Source of the DNA: Rhizobium sp. NFR03
GTDB taxonomy: Bacteria > Pseudomonadota > Alphaproteobacteria > Rhizobiales > Rhizobiaceae
Length of the DNA: 64,000 bases
Assembly: GCF_900111275.1 (NCBI RefSeq)
Contig: NZ_FOGR01000003.1
Span: forward strand, 310,001 to 374,000
Reading direction: 5' to 3'
Shown here: positions 1 through 7,366 of the stretch, piece by piece
Layout of the letters: every line of letters begins with the position of its first letter
Position numbering within the stretch: position 1 is the first letter of the stretch
Notes under the pieces: model-generated
The model's database searches: none
What the model saw: the letters and a program-made list of their open reading frames with translations, nothing else
What the model was told of the DNA's origin: nothing
Translations under genes and position numbers: made by a program

Positions 1-270
1 CATCGTGCTGACGATTTTCCGCCGTATATCGTCGTCACGATCGTCGGCCATCTGGTGCTCGGAGGCTTCATGATGACGGAAATGCTGGTAACGCTGTCGA
101 ACTGGCAGCACCTCGCCATCTGGGTGCCGATCACGATTGCCGGCTCGATAGCCCTCATGCAGCCGGTCAAGGGCGGCGTCGTCGGGCTGCAATGGGCCTT
201 GCGCATGCATGGCTTCGGCGGGCACGAGGACCGACCGGAAGACGAATTGCCGTCGCAGGACCGCGCCTGA
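1..270 (+). CDS. DUF983 family membrane protein, C-terminal part
   Basis: The reading frame is open from the first base, so the gene starts outside the window; 89 codons and a TGA stop are seen. The visible protein opens with an ADDFPPYIVV segment, followed by two hydrophobic stretches and a short acidic tail. This matches the C-terminal half of DUF983 proteins, small membrane proteins whose N-terminal part, not visible here, carries a CxxC zinc-ribbon-like pair. The function is unknown. The stop codon overlaps the ATG of the next gene (ATGA), so the two are probably translationally coupled. Confidence 0.8.
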   Translation, partial: HRADDFPPYIVVTIVGHLVLGGFMMTEMLVTLSNWQHLAIWVPITIAGSIALMQPVKGGVVGLQWALRMHGFGGHEDRPEDELPSQDRA

Positions 271-986
271 TGCGCATCGACAATGCTGCGAGCATCGGCG
301 CATCTAAGGCCGTCATCGCACCGGAGAAGGCTCTGCGCCCGCGCCTTGCCGCCTCCATTCTTCTTCTCGACCGCAGCGGCGGTAGCGTGCGCGTTCTCGT
401 CGGCCGACGCAGCAAGAAGCATGTCTTCATGCCGGACGTCCACGTCTTCCCCGGCGGGCGGCGAGACCCCGGCGATCACCGGATCGCCTTTGCAAGCGAC
501 CTCCCGGCCGCTCTGCTCGACCGCCTCGTCGGCATCTATCGCGGGCGCCTGTCGGTTTCCGCCGTACGTGCGCTGGCGCTTGCCGCCATGCGGGAATTGC
601 ATGAGGAGACGAGCCTGATTGTGGGACCGCCCTGCAAGCCTCGTTTTCCAGCCGGCCTTCCGTTCCGTCCCCAACTCGACCGCCTGCGCTACGTTGCCCG
701 CGCACTGACGCCGCCCGGGCATGTCAGGCGATTCGACACCCATTTTTTCGCGCTATTCACAGACGAGGTCGACCTCGACCTTTCCGGATTGCAGGACAGC
801 CGGGAGCTTGAGGACCTGCGCTGGGTCCCCGTGAAGGATCCTTCCGAGGTCTCCATCCCCGATATCACCGCGCGTATTCTCGAAGCCTTGCACACGAGGC
901 TTGACGCCGACCCTCTGCTCGGCTTTGACGGCACCGTGCCGTATTTCCACGTCCGGAATGGACGCCCCATCCGCGATCTTCTGTGA
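270..986 (+). CDS. NUDIX hydrolase
   Basis: A protein of 238 residues. The ATG at 270 was chosen because it overlaps the preceding stop codon (ATGA); a longer frame from 192 would run far into the upstream gene. An FPGG motif at residues 60-63 and the REXXEE core (residues 108-113) identify a NUDIX fold, which hydrolyses nucleoside diphosphates linked to another moiety using a divalent metal. The first half of the NUDIX box is separated from REXXEE by an insertion of about 45 residues, as in CoA-pyrophosphatase-like and other divergent NUDIX proteins. The substrate cannot be told. It lies in a (+) cluster with DUF983 and the MFS gene. Confidence 0.85.
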   Translation: MRIDNAASIGASKAVIAPEKALRPRLAASILLLDRSGGSVRVLVGRRSKKHVFMPDVHVFPGGRRDPGDHRIAFASDLPAALLDRLVGIYRGRLSVSAVRALALAAMRELHEETSLIVGPPCKPRFPAGLPFRPQLDRLRYVARALTPPGHVRRFDTHFFALFTDEVDLDLSGLQDSRELEDLRWVPVKDPSEVSIPDITARILEALHTRLDADPLLGFDGTVPYFHVRNGRPIRDLL

Positions 987-995
987 GGACACCGA

Positions 996-2180
996 ATGTC
1001 TCAGACGACCCCTGGCTCGTCTCGGCCGGTTGAGGATATCCATTGGCTGTCGCTGATCGCGGCGCTTGCTGCCGTCACCACGGTCGGCATCGCCATCGGC
1101 CTCGGCGTGCCTCTTCTCAGCTTCATCATGGAGCGCCGCGGCGTCTCCTCGACGCTGATCGGCCTCAACTCCACCGTGGCCGGCCTCGCCTCCATGGTCG
1201 CAGCCTCGTTCACCACAAGGCTCGCCCACAAATTCGGCGTGGCGCAGGTCATGGTGTTTGCCGTTCTGCTGGCCGCCGCTCCGGCACTGGGCTTTTACTT
1301 CGTCGAGAATTTCTGGCTCTGGTTCCCGCTGCGGATCGTCTTTCAAAGCGGCATCACGATTCTCTTCGTGCTCTCCGAGTTCTGGATCAACGCCACGGCA
1401 CCCTCTCACCGCCGTGGGCTGGTATTCGGTATCTACGGCACGGTCCTGTCGCTCGGCTTTGCCGCCGGGCCCCTGCTCTTCTCCCTGCTTGGCAGCGAAG
1501 GCATCCTGCCCTTCGCAGTCGGCGCCGGAATCATTCTGCTCGGTGCGATCCCGATCATCATAGCCCGCAAGGAAAGCCCCGATATCGACGAGATGCCGGA
1601 GATGCACTTCCTGCGCTACGTCTACATGGTCCCCATGGCGACGGCCGCCGTCTTCGTGTTCGGCGCGGTCGAATATGGCGGTCTGTCGCTCTTCCCGGTT
1701 TACGGCACGCGCGTCGGGTTCTCCGAATCGCAGGCAGCGCTCCTGCTCACCATCATGGGCGTCGGCAATCTCATCTTCCAGATCCCGCTCGGTCTCCTTT
1801 CGGACCGCATGAAGGACCGCCGCAAGCTTCTCGTAGCGCTCACCGTCATCGGCTTTGCAGGTGCGCTCAGCCTACCCGCCTTGTCGACCAACTGGTACGC
1901 GCTGGCGACGATCCTGCTTCTCTGGGGCGGCATCATCTCCGGCCTCTATACGATCGGCCTCAGCCATCTCGGCTCGCGCCTTCACGGGCCGGAGCTCGCC
2001 GCCGCCAATGCGGCCTTCGTCTTCTGCTACGCGCTCGGCACCGTCGCAGGGCCGCAGGTCATCGGTGCTTCGATGGATGTGTTCGGCAATCACGGCTTCG
2101 CGTGGTCGATCGCCGGATTCTTCGGGCTTTACATCGTGCTTTCCCTGGTTCGCCTGGTTTATAACCCGAAACAGGGTTGA
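996..2180 (+). CDS. MFS transporter (YcaD-like)
   Basis: A protein of 394 residues with about twelve hydrophobic segments and no signal peptide, the architecture of a major facilitator superfamily permease in the inner membrane. The SFTTRLAHKFG stretch between segments 2 and 3 and LLSDRMKDRRK in the second half correspond to the conserved basic MFS loop motifs. Overall it resembles the YcaD-like drug/metabolite exporters; the substrate is not known. It begins 9 bases after the NUDIX stop and is probably co-transcribed. The promoter of rpmG overlaps its stop codon. Confidence 0.85.
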   Translation: MSQTTPGSSRPVEDIHWLSLIAALAAVTTVGIAIGLGVPLLSFIMERRGVSSTLIGLNSTVAGLASMVAASFTTRLAHKFGVAQVMVFAVLLAAAPALGFYFVENFWLWFPLRIVFQSGITILFVLSEFWINATAPSHRRGLVFGIYGTVLSLGFAAGPLLFSLLGSEGILPFAVGAGIILLGAIPIIIARKESPDIDEMPEMHFLRYVYMVPMATAAVFVFGAVEYGGLSLFPVYGTRVGFSESQAALLLTIMGVGNLIFQIPLGLLSDRMKDRRKLLVALTVIGFAGALSLPALSTNWYALATILLLWGGIISGLYTIGLSHLGSRLHGPELAAANAAFVFCYALGTVAGPQVIGASMDVFGNHGFAWSIAGFFGLYIVLSLVRLVYNPKQG

Positions 2181-2204
2181 CTTTTCGGGCGCGATTTGTA
2201 GTTT
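2177..2204 (+). promoter_or_regulatory. putative sigma-70 promoter of rpmG
   Basis: TTGACT at 2177-2182 and TAGTTT at 2199-2204 are separated by 16 bases and precede rpmG by about 65 bases. The -35 hexamer overlaps the stop codon of the MFS gene. Assigned by pattern only. Confidence 0.45.
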
Positions 2205-2268
2205 CGCGCCAAGCTCGCCGGGACCTTCTTCGAAGTCCGGCTTTGTTATTTAAGAAGGCAGGACGACC

Positions 2269-2436
2269 ATGGCGAAAGCTGCAAAAATCAAGATCAAGCT
2301 GCTGTCGACGGCCGACACAGGTTTCTTCTACGTGACCTCGAAGAACAGCCGCACGAAGACAGACAAGTTCAGCATGACGAAGTACGATCCGGTCGTGCGC
2401 AAGCACGTCGAGTTCAAGGAAACCAAGATCAAGTAA
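2269..2436 (+). CDS. rpmG: 50S ribosomal protein L33
   Basis: A 55-residue basic protein starting [19 protein letters not shown] and ending KETKIK. This is the typical proteobacterial L33 of the large ribosomal subunit, of the type without zinc-binding cysteines. The length equals the family norm. A purine-rich GGCAGGA lies upstream of the ATG. It is a stand-alone gene with its own promoter and a strong intrinsic terminator directly behind it. In rhizobia rpmG often lies near pleD/divK, as here. Confidence 0.95.
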   Translation: MAKAAKIKIKLLSTADTGFFYVTSKNSRTKTDKFSMTKYDPVVRKHVEFKETKIK

Positions 2437-2455
2437 GATCTTGCTTTCATCGTGT

Positions 2456-2491
2456 AAAAAGGCGCCGACGACTTCGTCAGGCGCCTTTTTT
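2456..2491 (+). terminator. intrinsic terminator of rpmG
   Basis: AAAAAGGCGCC and GGCGCCTTTTTT form a perfect stem around a 13-base loop that itself contains GACGA/CGTC. A run of T follows the stem. It starts 20 bases after the rpmG stop. Confidence 0.9.
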
Positions 2492-2980
2492 GCGTCTGCG
2501 GGATTCTGCCGTGGTTGCGGCCTCCCGCTGTGCAGCAGCGGAGGTCGGGACAAACGAAAAACGCCGCTCCTGGAACAGAAGCGGCGTTGAAAGGATGCCG
2601 GCCGGCACGCAGAGCGGCACGAGGAACCACTGATACGTACCGGCCGACGACCCCACGACCCAGGAGATGCGGCGGACCTGACATCATGGGGTAACTGATC
2701 GGCTTGGGAGCTTGACACTTCCCCTGCATAAGAACATCGGCGAGATACAGAAGAAAATCAATGAAATCTTAAAGCTTGGTTCGCTTTGATACAGTCATGG
2801 TTAACAAGATCCATGACGTGCAGGCCGATTCGGGAGAAATTGCGGCGTTTTTCCACCACAGGTCGCCGGAATTGCCAACGCGCCGCACAACTGCGTGATG
2901 ACGCGCTGGCGTAGCATTACATATCCGGATGTCAGTAACGCGACGGTCGTCTGTCTCGCGACCGATTCGCAAACTTTCGC
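2492..2980. other. intergenic region between rpmG and pleD, no convincing gene
   Basis: About 490 bases. Frames through here lack good starts and ribosome sites. One minus-strand stretch around 2570-2690 reads like a membrane protein tail (WFLVPLCVPAGILSTPLLF) but has no plausible start and a stop just before it, so it may be a gene remnant. A minus-strand terminator-like hairpin lies at 2560-2588. Confidence 0.5.
2560..2588 (-). terminator. intrinsic terminator-like hairpin, minus strand
   Basis: On the minus strand AACGCCGCT, an 11-base loop and AGCGGCGTT form a stem followed by TTTCG. It probably ends transcripts arriving from pleD, about 390 bases upstream, or from a lost gene. Confidence 0.55.
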
Positions 2981-4348
2981 TCAGGCCGCTGCTCCGACAA
3001 CTTGGTTCCGCCCGTTGCGCTTTGCCTGATACAGCGCGGTATCCGCACGCTTGAGGAAACTGTCCGGCGTTTCACCAGCCGGGTCGAGCACCGCGATCCC
3101 CATGGATGCCGTGATCGTCAGTTCCTTGCTATGATCCTGCACCAGGAACGGCGTCGTCTCGACGCTTGCGCGGAGGCGCTCGGCAATGGCGCTTGCCGTA
3201 GGCGCATCCGTGTCCGGCATGATCAGCACGAACTCCTCACCGCCGAATCGGCAGGCGAGATCGGCACCGCGAACGGTGCTGCGCAGGCGCCGGGCAAATT
3301 CGCGCAGAACCTCGTCTCCCGCGTCATGCCCATGCGTGTCGTTGACGACCTTGAAGCGGTCGATATCCGTGACGCAGATCGACAGGCTGCGGCCGCGCTT
3401 CGTGGCGCGCTCGATCATAAGCTTGAGATGGTTGTCGAGATAGCGACGGTTGTGAAGCCCCGTCAGTCCATCCGTGATGGCCAGTTCGATGGTCTGATGG
3501 ACGCTGAGCCTGAGGCGGTCGTTACACTGCTTGCGACGGATCTGTGTCAGCGACCGCGCGATCAGTTCGTTCGGGTCGATCGGCCGCATGATGTAATCGG
3601 TAACGCCGAGGTCGAGGGCGCGCACCACGAGATCTTCAGCGCCCTGCTCGGCCACAAGAAGAATCGGGATGTAGCGTGTGCGCTCCAGCGAGCGAAGCTG
3701 CGAGCAGAGCCGCAGCGGGTCGTAGTCGTCGAAATTCGCATTGACGATGACGAGGTCGAATGACTGTTCCGCCGCTTCGAAGAGAGCCGCCTGCGGGTCG
3801 CTCATGATCGTGAGGCCGGCAACCGGCTTCAGGGCTCGGGCAATGCGATCCTGAGAGCTGGCACGGGCATCCACGAGGAGGATATTGCCCGGCTCGTCGG
3901 GGCGCTCTGCGTTTGAAAGATCCTCGAAGCCGACGCTCTTTGCCGTCTCGGCGCGAAGGCGCAATTCATCGCTCACATTCTTCAGGCGAACGAGGCTCTT
4001 TACCCGCGACATCAGCTGCAGATCGTTGACAGGCTTGGTCAGAAAATCGTCCGCGCCGGCCTTCAGGCCTCGCACCCGGTCGGATGGCTGGTCGAGCGCA
4101 GTCACCATGACGACGGGAATATGCGCCGTCTTCGGGTTCGCCTTCAGCCGTTCGCAAACTTCGAAACCGTCGATGCCAGGCATCATGATGTCGAGAAGAA
4201 TGATGTCGACCGGGCGGCTGTCGCATATGGCAAGCGCCTGATAGCCATCGGCGGCCGTGAGGACGTCGAAATACTCCGCGACAAGCCTCGCCTCCAGCAA
4301 CTTGACGTTTGCCGGGATGTCGTCGACGACGAGAATGCGTGCGGTCAT
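2981..4348 (-). CDS. pleD: PleD-type response regulator diguanylate cyclase
   Basis: A 455-residue protein with the order REC, REC-like, GGDEF. The first receiver has the phosphoacceptor Asp53 (ILLDIMMPG), the same position as in Caulobacter PleD. The second receiver lacks the Asp at the equivalent place (VIVNANFDD) and is an adaptor. The C-terminal cyclase has an intact GGEEF active site (369-373) and the inhibitory c-di-GMP site RGAD (360-363). It makes cyclic di-GMP on phosphorylation and in Caulobacter controls the swarmer-to-stalked transition. It lies 121 bases downstream of divK on the same strand, so the two probably form one unit. Confidence 0.96.
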   Translation of the reverse strand: MTARILVVDDIPANVKLLEARLVAEYFDVLTAADGYQALAICDSRPVDIILLDIMMPGIDGFEVCERLKANPKTAHIPVVMVTALDQPSDRVRGLKAGADDFLTKPVNDLQLMSRVKSLVRLKNVSDELRLRAETAKSVGFEDLSNAERPDEPGNILLVDARASSQDRIARALKPVAGLTIMSDPQAALFEAAEQSFDLVIVNANFDDYDPLRLCSQLRSLERTRYIPILLVAEQGAEDLVVRALDLGVTDYIMRPIDPNELIARSLTQIRRKQCNDRLRLSVHQTIELAITDGLTGLHNRRYLDNHLKLMIERATKRGRSLSICVTDIDRFKVVNDTHGHDAGDEVLREFARRLRSTVRGADLACRFGGEEFVLIMPDTDAPTASAIAERLRASVETTPFLVQDHSKELTITASMGIAVLDPAGETPDSFLKRADTALYQAKRNGRNQVVGAAA

Positions 4349-4370
4349 GCGGTCGGTCCTATCCTATCGC

Positions 4371-4409
4371 CCCTCGTCCCGTTCGGCCCGAACGGGCCGA
4401 TGCGAGGGG
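4371..4409 (-). other. inverted repeat between divK and pleD
   Basis: CCCCTCG and CGAGGGG enclose an inner perfect stem CCCGTTCG-GCC-CGAACGGG (4378-4396). There is no T tract, so an mRNA processing or attenuation hairpin is more likely than a full terminator. Confidence 0.5.
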
Positions 4410-4469
4410 TTACATGATCACTCAAGCGCACCATCATGGCGGCGTCGTTGCGGCAGTCTCAGCTCTCGG

Positions 4470-4841
4470 TCAACCATCGCCCAGATAGGTCTTGATGGTT
4501 TCGATGAATTTCGGCACCGAAATCGGCTTCGAGACGTAGGCCTCGCAGCCTCCTTGCCTGATCCGTTCCTCATCGCCCTTCATGGCGAAGGCCGTGACGG
4601 CGATGACGGGAATGACGTGGAGCTCGTCGTCTTCCTTCAGCCACTTGGTGACCTCGAGGCCGGAAACCTCCGGCAACTGGATGTCCATGAGGATGAGGTC
4701 AGGCCGGTGCTTGCGCGCGAGGTCGAGCGCCTCCAGTCCATTCCGGGTCTGGATGGTCGTGTAGCCCGATGCCTCGATCAGGTCGCGGAAGAGCTTCATG
4801 TTCAGCTCATTGTCCTCTACGATCATTACCTGTTTCGGCAT
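4470..4841 (-). CDS. divK: single-domain response regulator DivK
   Basis: 123 residues forming only a receiver domain. The acidic pair E9/D10, the phosphoacceptor Asp53 (LILMDIQLP) and the conserved Lys in SKPIS are present. In Caulobacter and rhizobia DivK is phosphorylated by DivJ and dephosphorylated by PleC, and it blocks the CckA-ChpT-CtrA phosphorelay through DivL. The product resembles DivK along its whole length, and pleD lies immediately downstream, the usual order in alphaproteobacteria. The 150-base space to the divergent DUF3572 gene should hold its promoter; I saw no clear CtrA box or GANTC methylation site there. Confidence 0.96.
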   Translation of the reverse strand: MPKQVMIVEDNELNMKLFRDLIEASGYTTIQTRNGLEALDLARKHRPDLILMDIQLPEVSGLEVTKWLKEDDELHVIPVIAVTAFAMKGDEERIRQGGCEAYVSKPISVPKFIETIKTYLGDG

Positions 4842-4991
4842 ATCAGAACCTTCCCGCGTCTACGGCCGTGGCCGGGGGTCATTTCGCCAGCTGCAAGACG
4901 AGCATTCGCGCATGACTGGTGAAGAGTTAGGCCTATTTGGTTGAAAAAGAGGTAATCATGGGTCAGAAAAGCCAACGTGTTTCGGAATAGG

Positions 4992-5276
4992 GTGAAAACA
5001 GTGTCGACAGCCGATGAGACCGCCATTGCCGTGCTCGGCTGGCTTGCAGGCGAGCCCGAGCTTCTAAGCCGCTTTCTGGCACTGACGGGCACCGACCCGA
5101 CCAGCCTGCGCGGCGCCGTGGGCGACCCCGGTTTCATGGCGGGGCTCCTCGATTTCCTCATGGATCACGAACCGACGCTGCTGCAATTCTGCGAAGCCAC
5201 GGGAACGAAGCCGGAAACGGTGGCGCGCGCGCATGCTGCGCTCTCGGGCTTCCGCGGCGATACGGGCAGCGCATGA
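4992..5276 (+). CDS. DUF3572 family protein
   Basis: A small, mainly helical, acidic protein of 94 residues if it starts at the GTG at 4992. GTG codons at 4977 and 5001 are alternatives and no strong ribosome site decides among them. Phrases such as AIAVLGWLAGEPELLSRF and FLALTG are typical of DUF3572, a family of unknown function found next to divK in Hyphomicrobiales. It is transcribed divergently from divK. Its TGA overlaps the ATG of the next gene (ATGA), indicating a two-gene operon. Confidence 0.8.
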   Translation: MKTVSTADETAIAVLGWLAGEPELLSRFLALTGTDPTSLRGAVGDPGFMAGLLDFLMDHEPTLLQFCEATGTKPETVARAHAALSGFRGDTGSA

Positions 5277-5938
5277 CCATCGAGACGATCGATCCAAACA
5301 CGCCACTCTGCTTCGATCACATCGCGTTGACCGACCGCCCGTTGATCGTCTGCGATATCGATGAGGTGGTCCTCGAATTCGTGACGCCCTTTCAGAACTT
5401 TCTGAAATCCGGTGGGCGAGACCTGTTGCCCCGGTCGTTTCGCTTACATGGCAACATCGTGCACATGGAGAGTGGCGAACCCGTGCCGGACGCCATGGTG
5501 CCCACGCTGCTGGAGGACTTCTTCCTGTCGCAGGACGATTGGCAGACACCCGCTGAGCAGGTGACCGAAACGCTTGCGGACCTCTCCGGCGAGGCAGACA
5601 TCGTCTTCCTGACCGCCATGCCACCCCGCCACACGGACGTGCGCCGCAGGCTGCTCGACCGCCACGGGCTCTCGGCCTATCCTTTGCTGGCGACCGAAGC
5701 GCCCAAGGGGCCCGTCGTGAAGCGGCTTCACGATGCGCGCGATGTTCCCGTGGCCTTCATCGACGACATTCTGCGCAATCTGGAATCCGTGCGCGAGCAT
5801 GCGCCCGATTGTCTGCTGATCCGCCTGATGGCCAATGTGGAGTTTCTGGCGATGGCGCCCGTGCCAAGCCAGGGCATCGAGAGCGCCGCGAACTGGAACG
5901 ACGCCGCGCGGATCATCCGACAGCATTTCCTGCGCTGA
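5273..5938 (+). CDS. HAD-like hydrolase family protein
   Basis: 221 residues. A DxD motif (VCDIDEVVL, near residue 28) fits HAD motif I. LTAMP fits the motif II Thr, a Lys follows in TEAPKGPVV, and FIDD fits motif IV. This is the order expected of a HAD-superfamily phosphatase or nucleotidase, but the Thr/Val after the second Asp and the substrate cap are atypical. The start overlaps the DUF3572 stop by four bases. The pair DUF3572 plus this protein is seen beside divK in rhizobia; the cellular role is not known. Confidence 0.75.
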   Translation: MTIETIDPNTPLCFDHIALTDRPLIVCDIDEVVLEFVTPFQNFLKSGGRDLLPRSFRLHGNIVHMESGEPVPDAMVPTLLEDFFLSQDDWQTPAEQVTETLADLSGEADIVFLTAMPPRHTDVRRRLLDRHGLSAYPLLATEAPKGPVVKRLHDARDVPVAFIDDILRNLESVREHAPDCLLIRLMANVEFLAMAPVPSQGIESAANWNDAARIIRQHFLR

Positions 5939-6061
5939 CGCCTGTTCACGTTCGAGAACAGCGGAACAGACGGACTTTGATTGTCCGGTGATCTCACCAT
6001 TTGGTGATGGGGATAGCGCTTTTCGTGTGTCTTTTTGCGCCAGACGGCAAAGCTTCCTTAA

Positions 6062-7342
6062 ATGTCTTACCGTAGCCTTCAGCCGGTTCGAATGATCCGG
6101 ATGGTGTCGATGGTTTTGCGTTCTACTCTCGGTCTCGGGCTCCTGTTGCTCGCTCTCGCCAGCACGGCGACATATGCTGCCGACGGACAGGCACCGCTGC
6201 AGGTTGTCGTTTCTAAGGACAAGCAGTCGTTGGTCGTCTACGATGGCGACACGGTTGTTGCGACCTCGAAGGTCTCCTCCGGCAAGCGCGGACATGAGAC
6301 GCCGACCGGCATCTTCTCCATACTTGAAAAACGCCGCTATCACGAATCCAATATCTATTCGAACGCGCCCATGCCCTTCATGCAGCGGCTGACATGGTCG
6401 GGCATCGCGCTTCACGCGTCCAACAGCGTCCCCTCCTATCCGGCCTCACATGGCTGCGTGCGCTTGCCGAATGCCTTTGCGAAGTCGCTTTACAAGATGA
6501 CCGGACGCGGGCTGCATGTCGTGATCTCCGATCGCCAGATCGCGCCACAGCCGGTCTCCCACAGCTTTCTCTTCCAGCCGTCCGAGCCCGAGCCGCAACT
6601 CTTGTCGGATGCTACGCTGCGTCCTGCCATGTCGCAGATACCGAGCGGTAATGTCGAAGTGGCGATGAGCGAGCCAGCCGTCGCGGCACCCGCTGCCCAC
6701 GCCGAGGACAATCGCGCACCGATTCGCATCCTCATTACCCGCCGGGGCGAGCGCGAACGCAATCTTGATGTCCAGGCGGCGTTGAACAGCCTCGGATATG
6801 ACGCCGGCGTGCCGGATGGCGCACTGGGCACGCGGTCCACCACCGCCATCCGCGCATTCGAACTTGCGGAAGGCCGTGAGCCGAAAGGTCGCGTGACGCC
6901 GGAGCTGGTGGACGCGCTCTTCAAGAAGGCCAACCTGCCGCCGCCCGCCAACGGGCAGCTTCTGGTTCGCCGCGATTTCACGCCACTCTTCGAAGCGCCG
7001 GTGACGATCACGGAGCCGGAGATCGCTCTCGGCGCGCATTTCTACCAGTTTCAGGATATCGATGCGACGACGGGCAAGGGCAACTGGTTCTCGCTGTCCC
7101 TCGACAACGTCATCCCCAAGGCCATGAAATCGCGGCTGGGGATAACCGTTGATGACGATGCGCTCGCCTATAACGCGGCCACCCGCGTGCTCGACCGTAT
7201 CCAGATGACGGCAGAGCTCCGCGAACAGGTCGAGGACGTCCTTGCTCCCGGCTCATCCCTTACCATCTCCGATATGGGCCTCGGCCCGGAAACCGGCCGC
7301 GGCACGGACTTCGTGACGATCACGCATCCGTCGAAGGGCTGA
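6062..7342 (+). CDS. L,D-transpeptidase with peptidoglycan-binding domain
   Basis: A 426-residue exported protein. A basic N-terminus and a hydrophobic core ending near TATYA-A (residues 38-40) form a signal peptide. The YkuD domain (about 47-158) has the catalytic signature HAS...ASHGCVRLPN with His118, His130 and Cys132. Residues about 250-312 form a PG_binding_1 repeat (DVQAALNSLGYDAG). The C-terminal 120 residues are unassigned. It should form 3-3 crosslinks in peptidoglycan or anchor proteins in the periplasm, a process prominent in polar-growing Hyphomicrobiales. ATG 6092 is an alternative start within the signal peptide. It converges with dnaE, with only 24 bases between stops. Confidence 0.88.
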   Translation: MSYRSLQPVRMIRMVSMVLRSTLGLGLLLLALASTATYAADGQAPLQVVVSKDKQSLVVYDGDTVVATSKVSSGKRGHETPTGIFSILEKRRYHESNIYSNAPMPFMQRLTWSGIALHASNSVPSYPASHGCVRLPNAFAKSLYKMTGRGLHVVISDRQIAPQPVSHSFLFQPSEPEPQLLSDATLRPAMSQIPSGNVEVAMSEPAVAAPAAHAEDNRAPIRILITRRGERERNLDVQAALNSLGYDAGVPDGALGTRSTTAIRAFELAEGREPKGRVTPELVDALFKKANLPPPANGQLLVRRDFTPLFEAPVTITEPEIALGAHFYQFQDIDATTGKGNWFSLSLDNVIPKAMKSRLGITVDDDALAYNAATRVLDRIQMTAELREQVEDVLAPGSSLTISDMGLGPETGRGTDFVTITHPSKG

Positions 7343-7366
7343 TCTCACACGGGCATACAGCCAGGC

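Noticed and set aside
2797-2898. 33-codon plus-strand frame starting MVNKIHDVQADSG
   Set aside because: No ribosome site, no similarity, and random frames of this length are common; kept out of the annotation.
4842-4976. CtrA box or GANTC methylation site near divK
   Set aside because: I looked for TTAA-N7-TTAA and GANTC in the divergent spacer and found neither.
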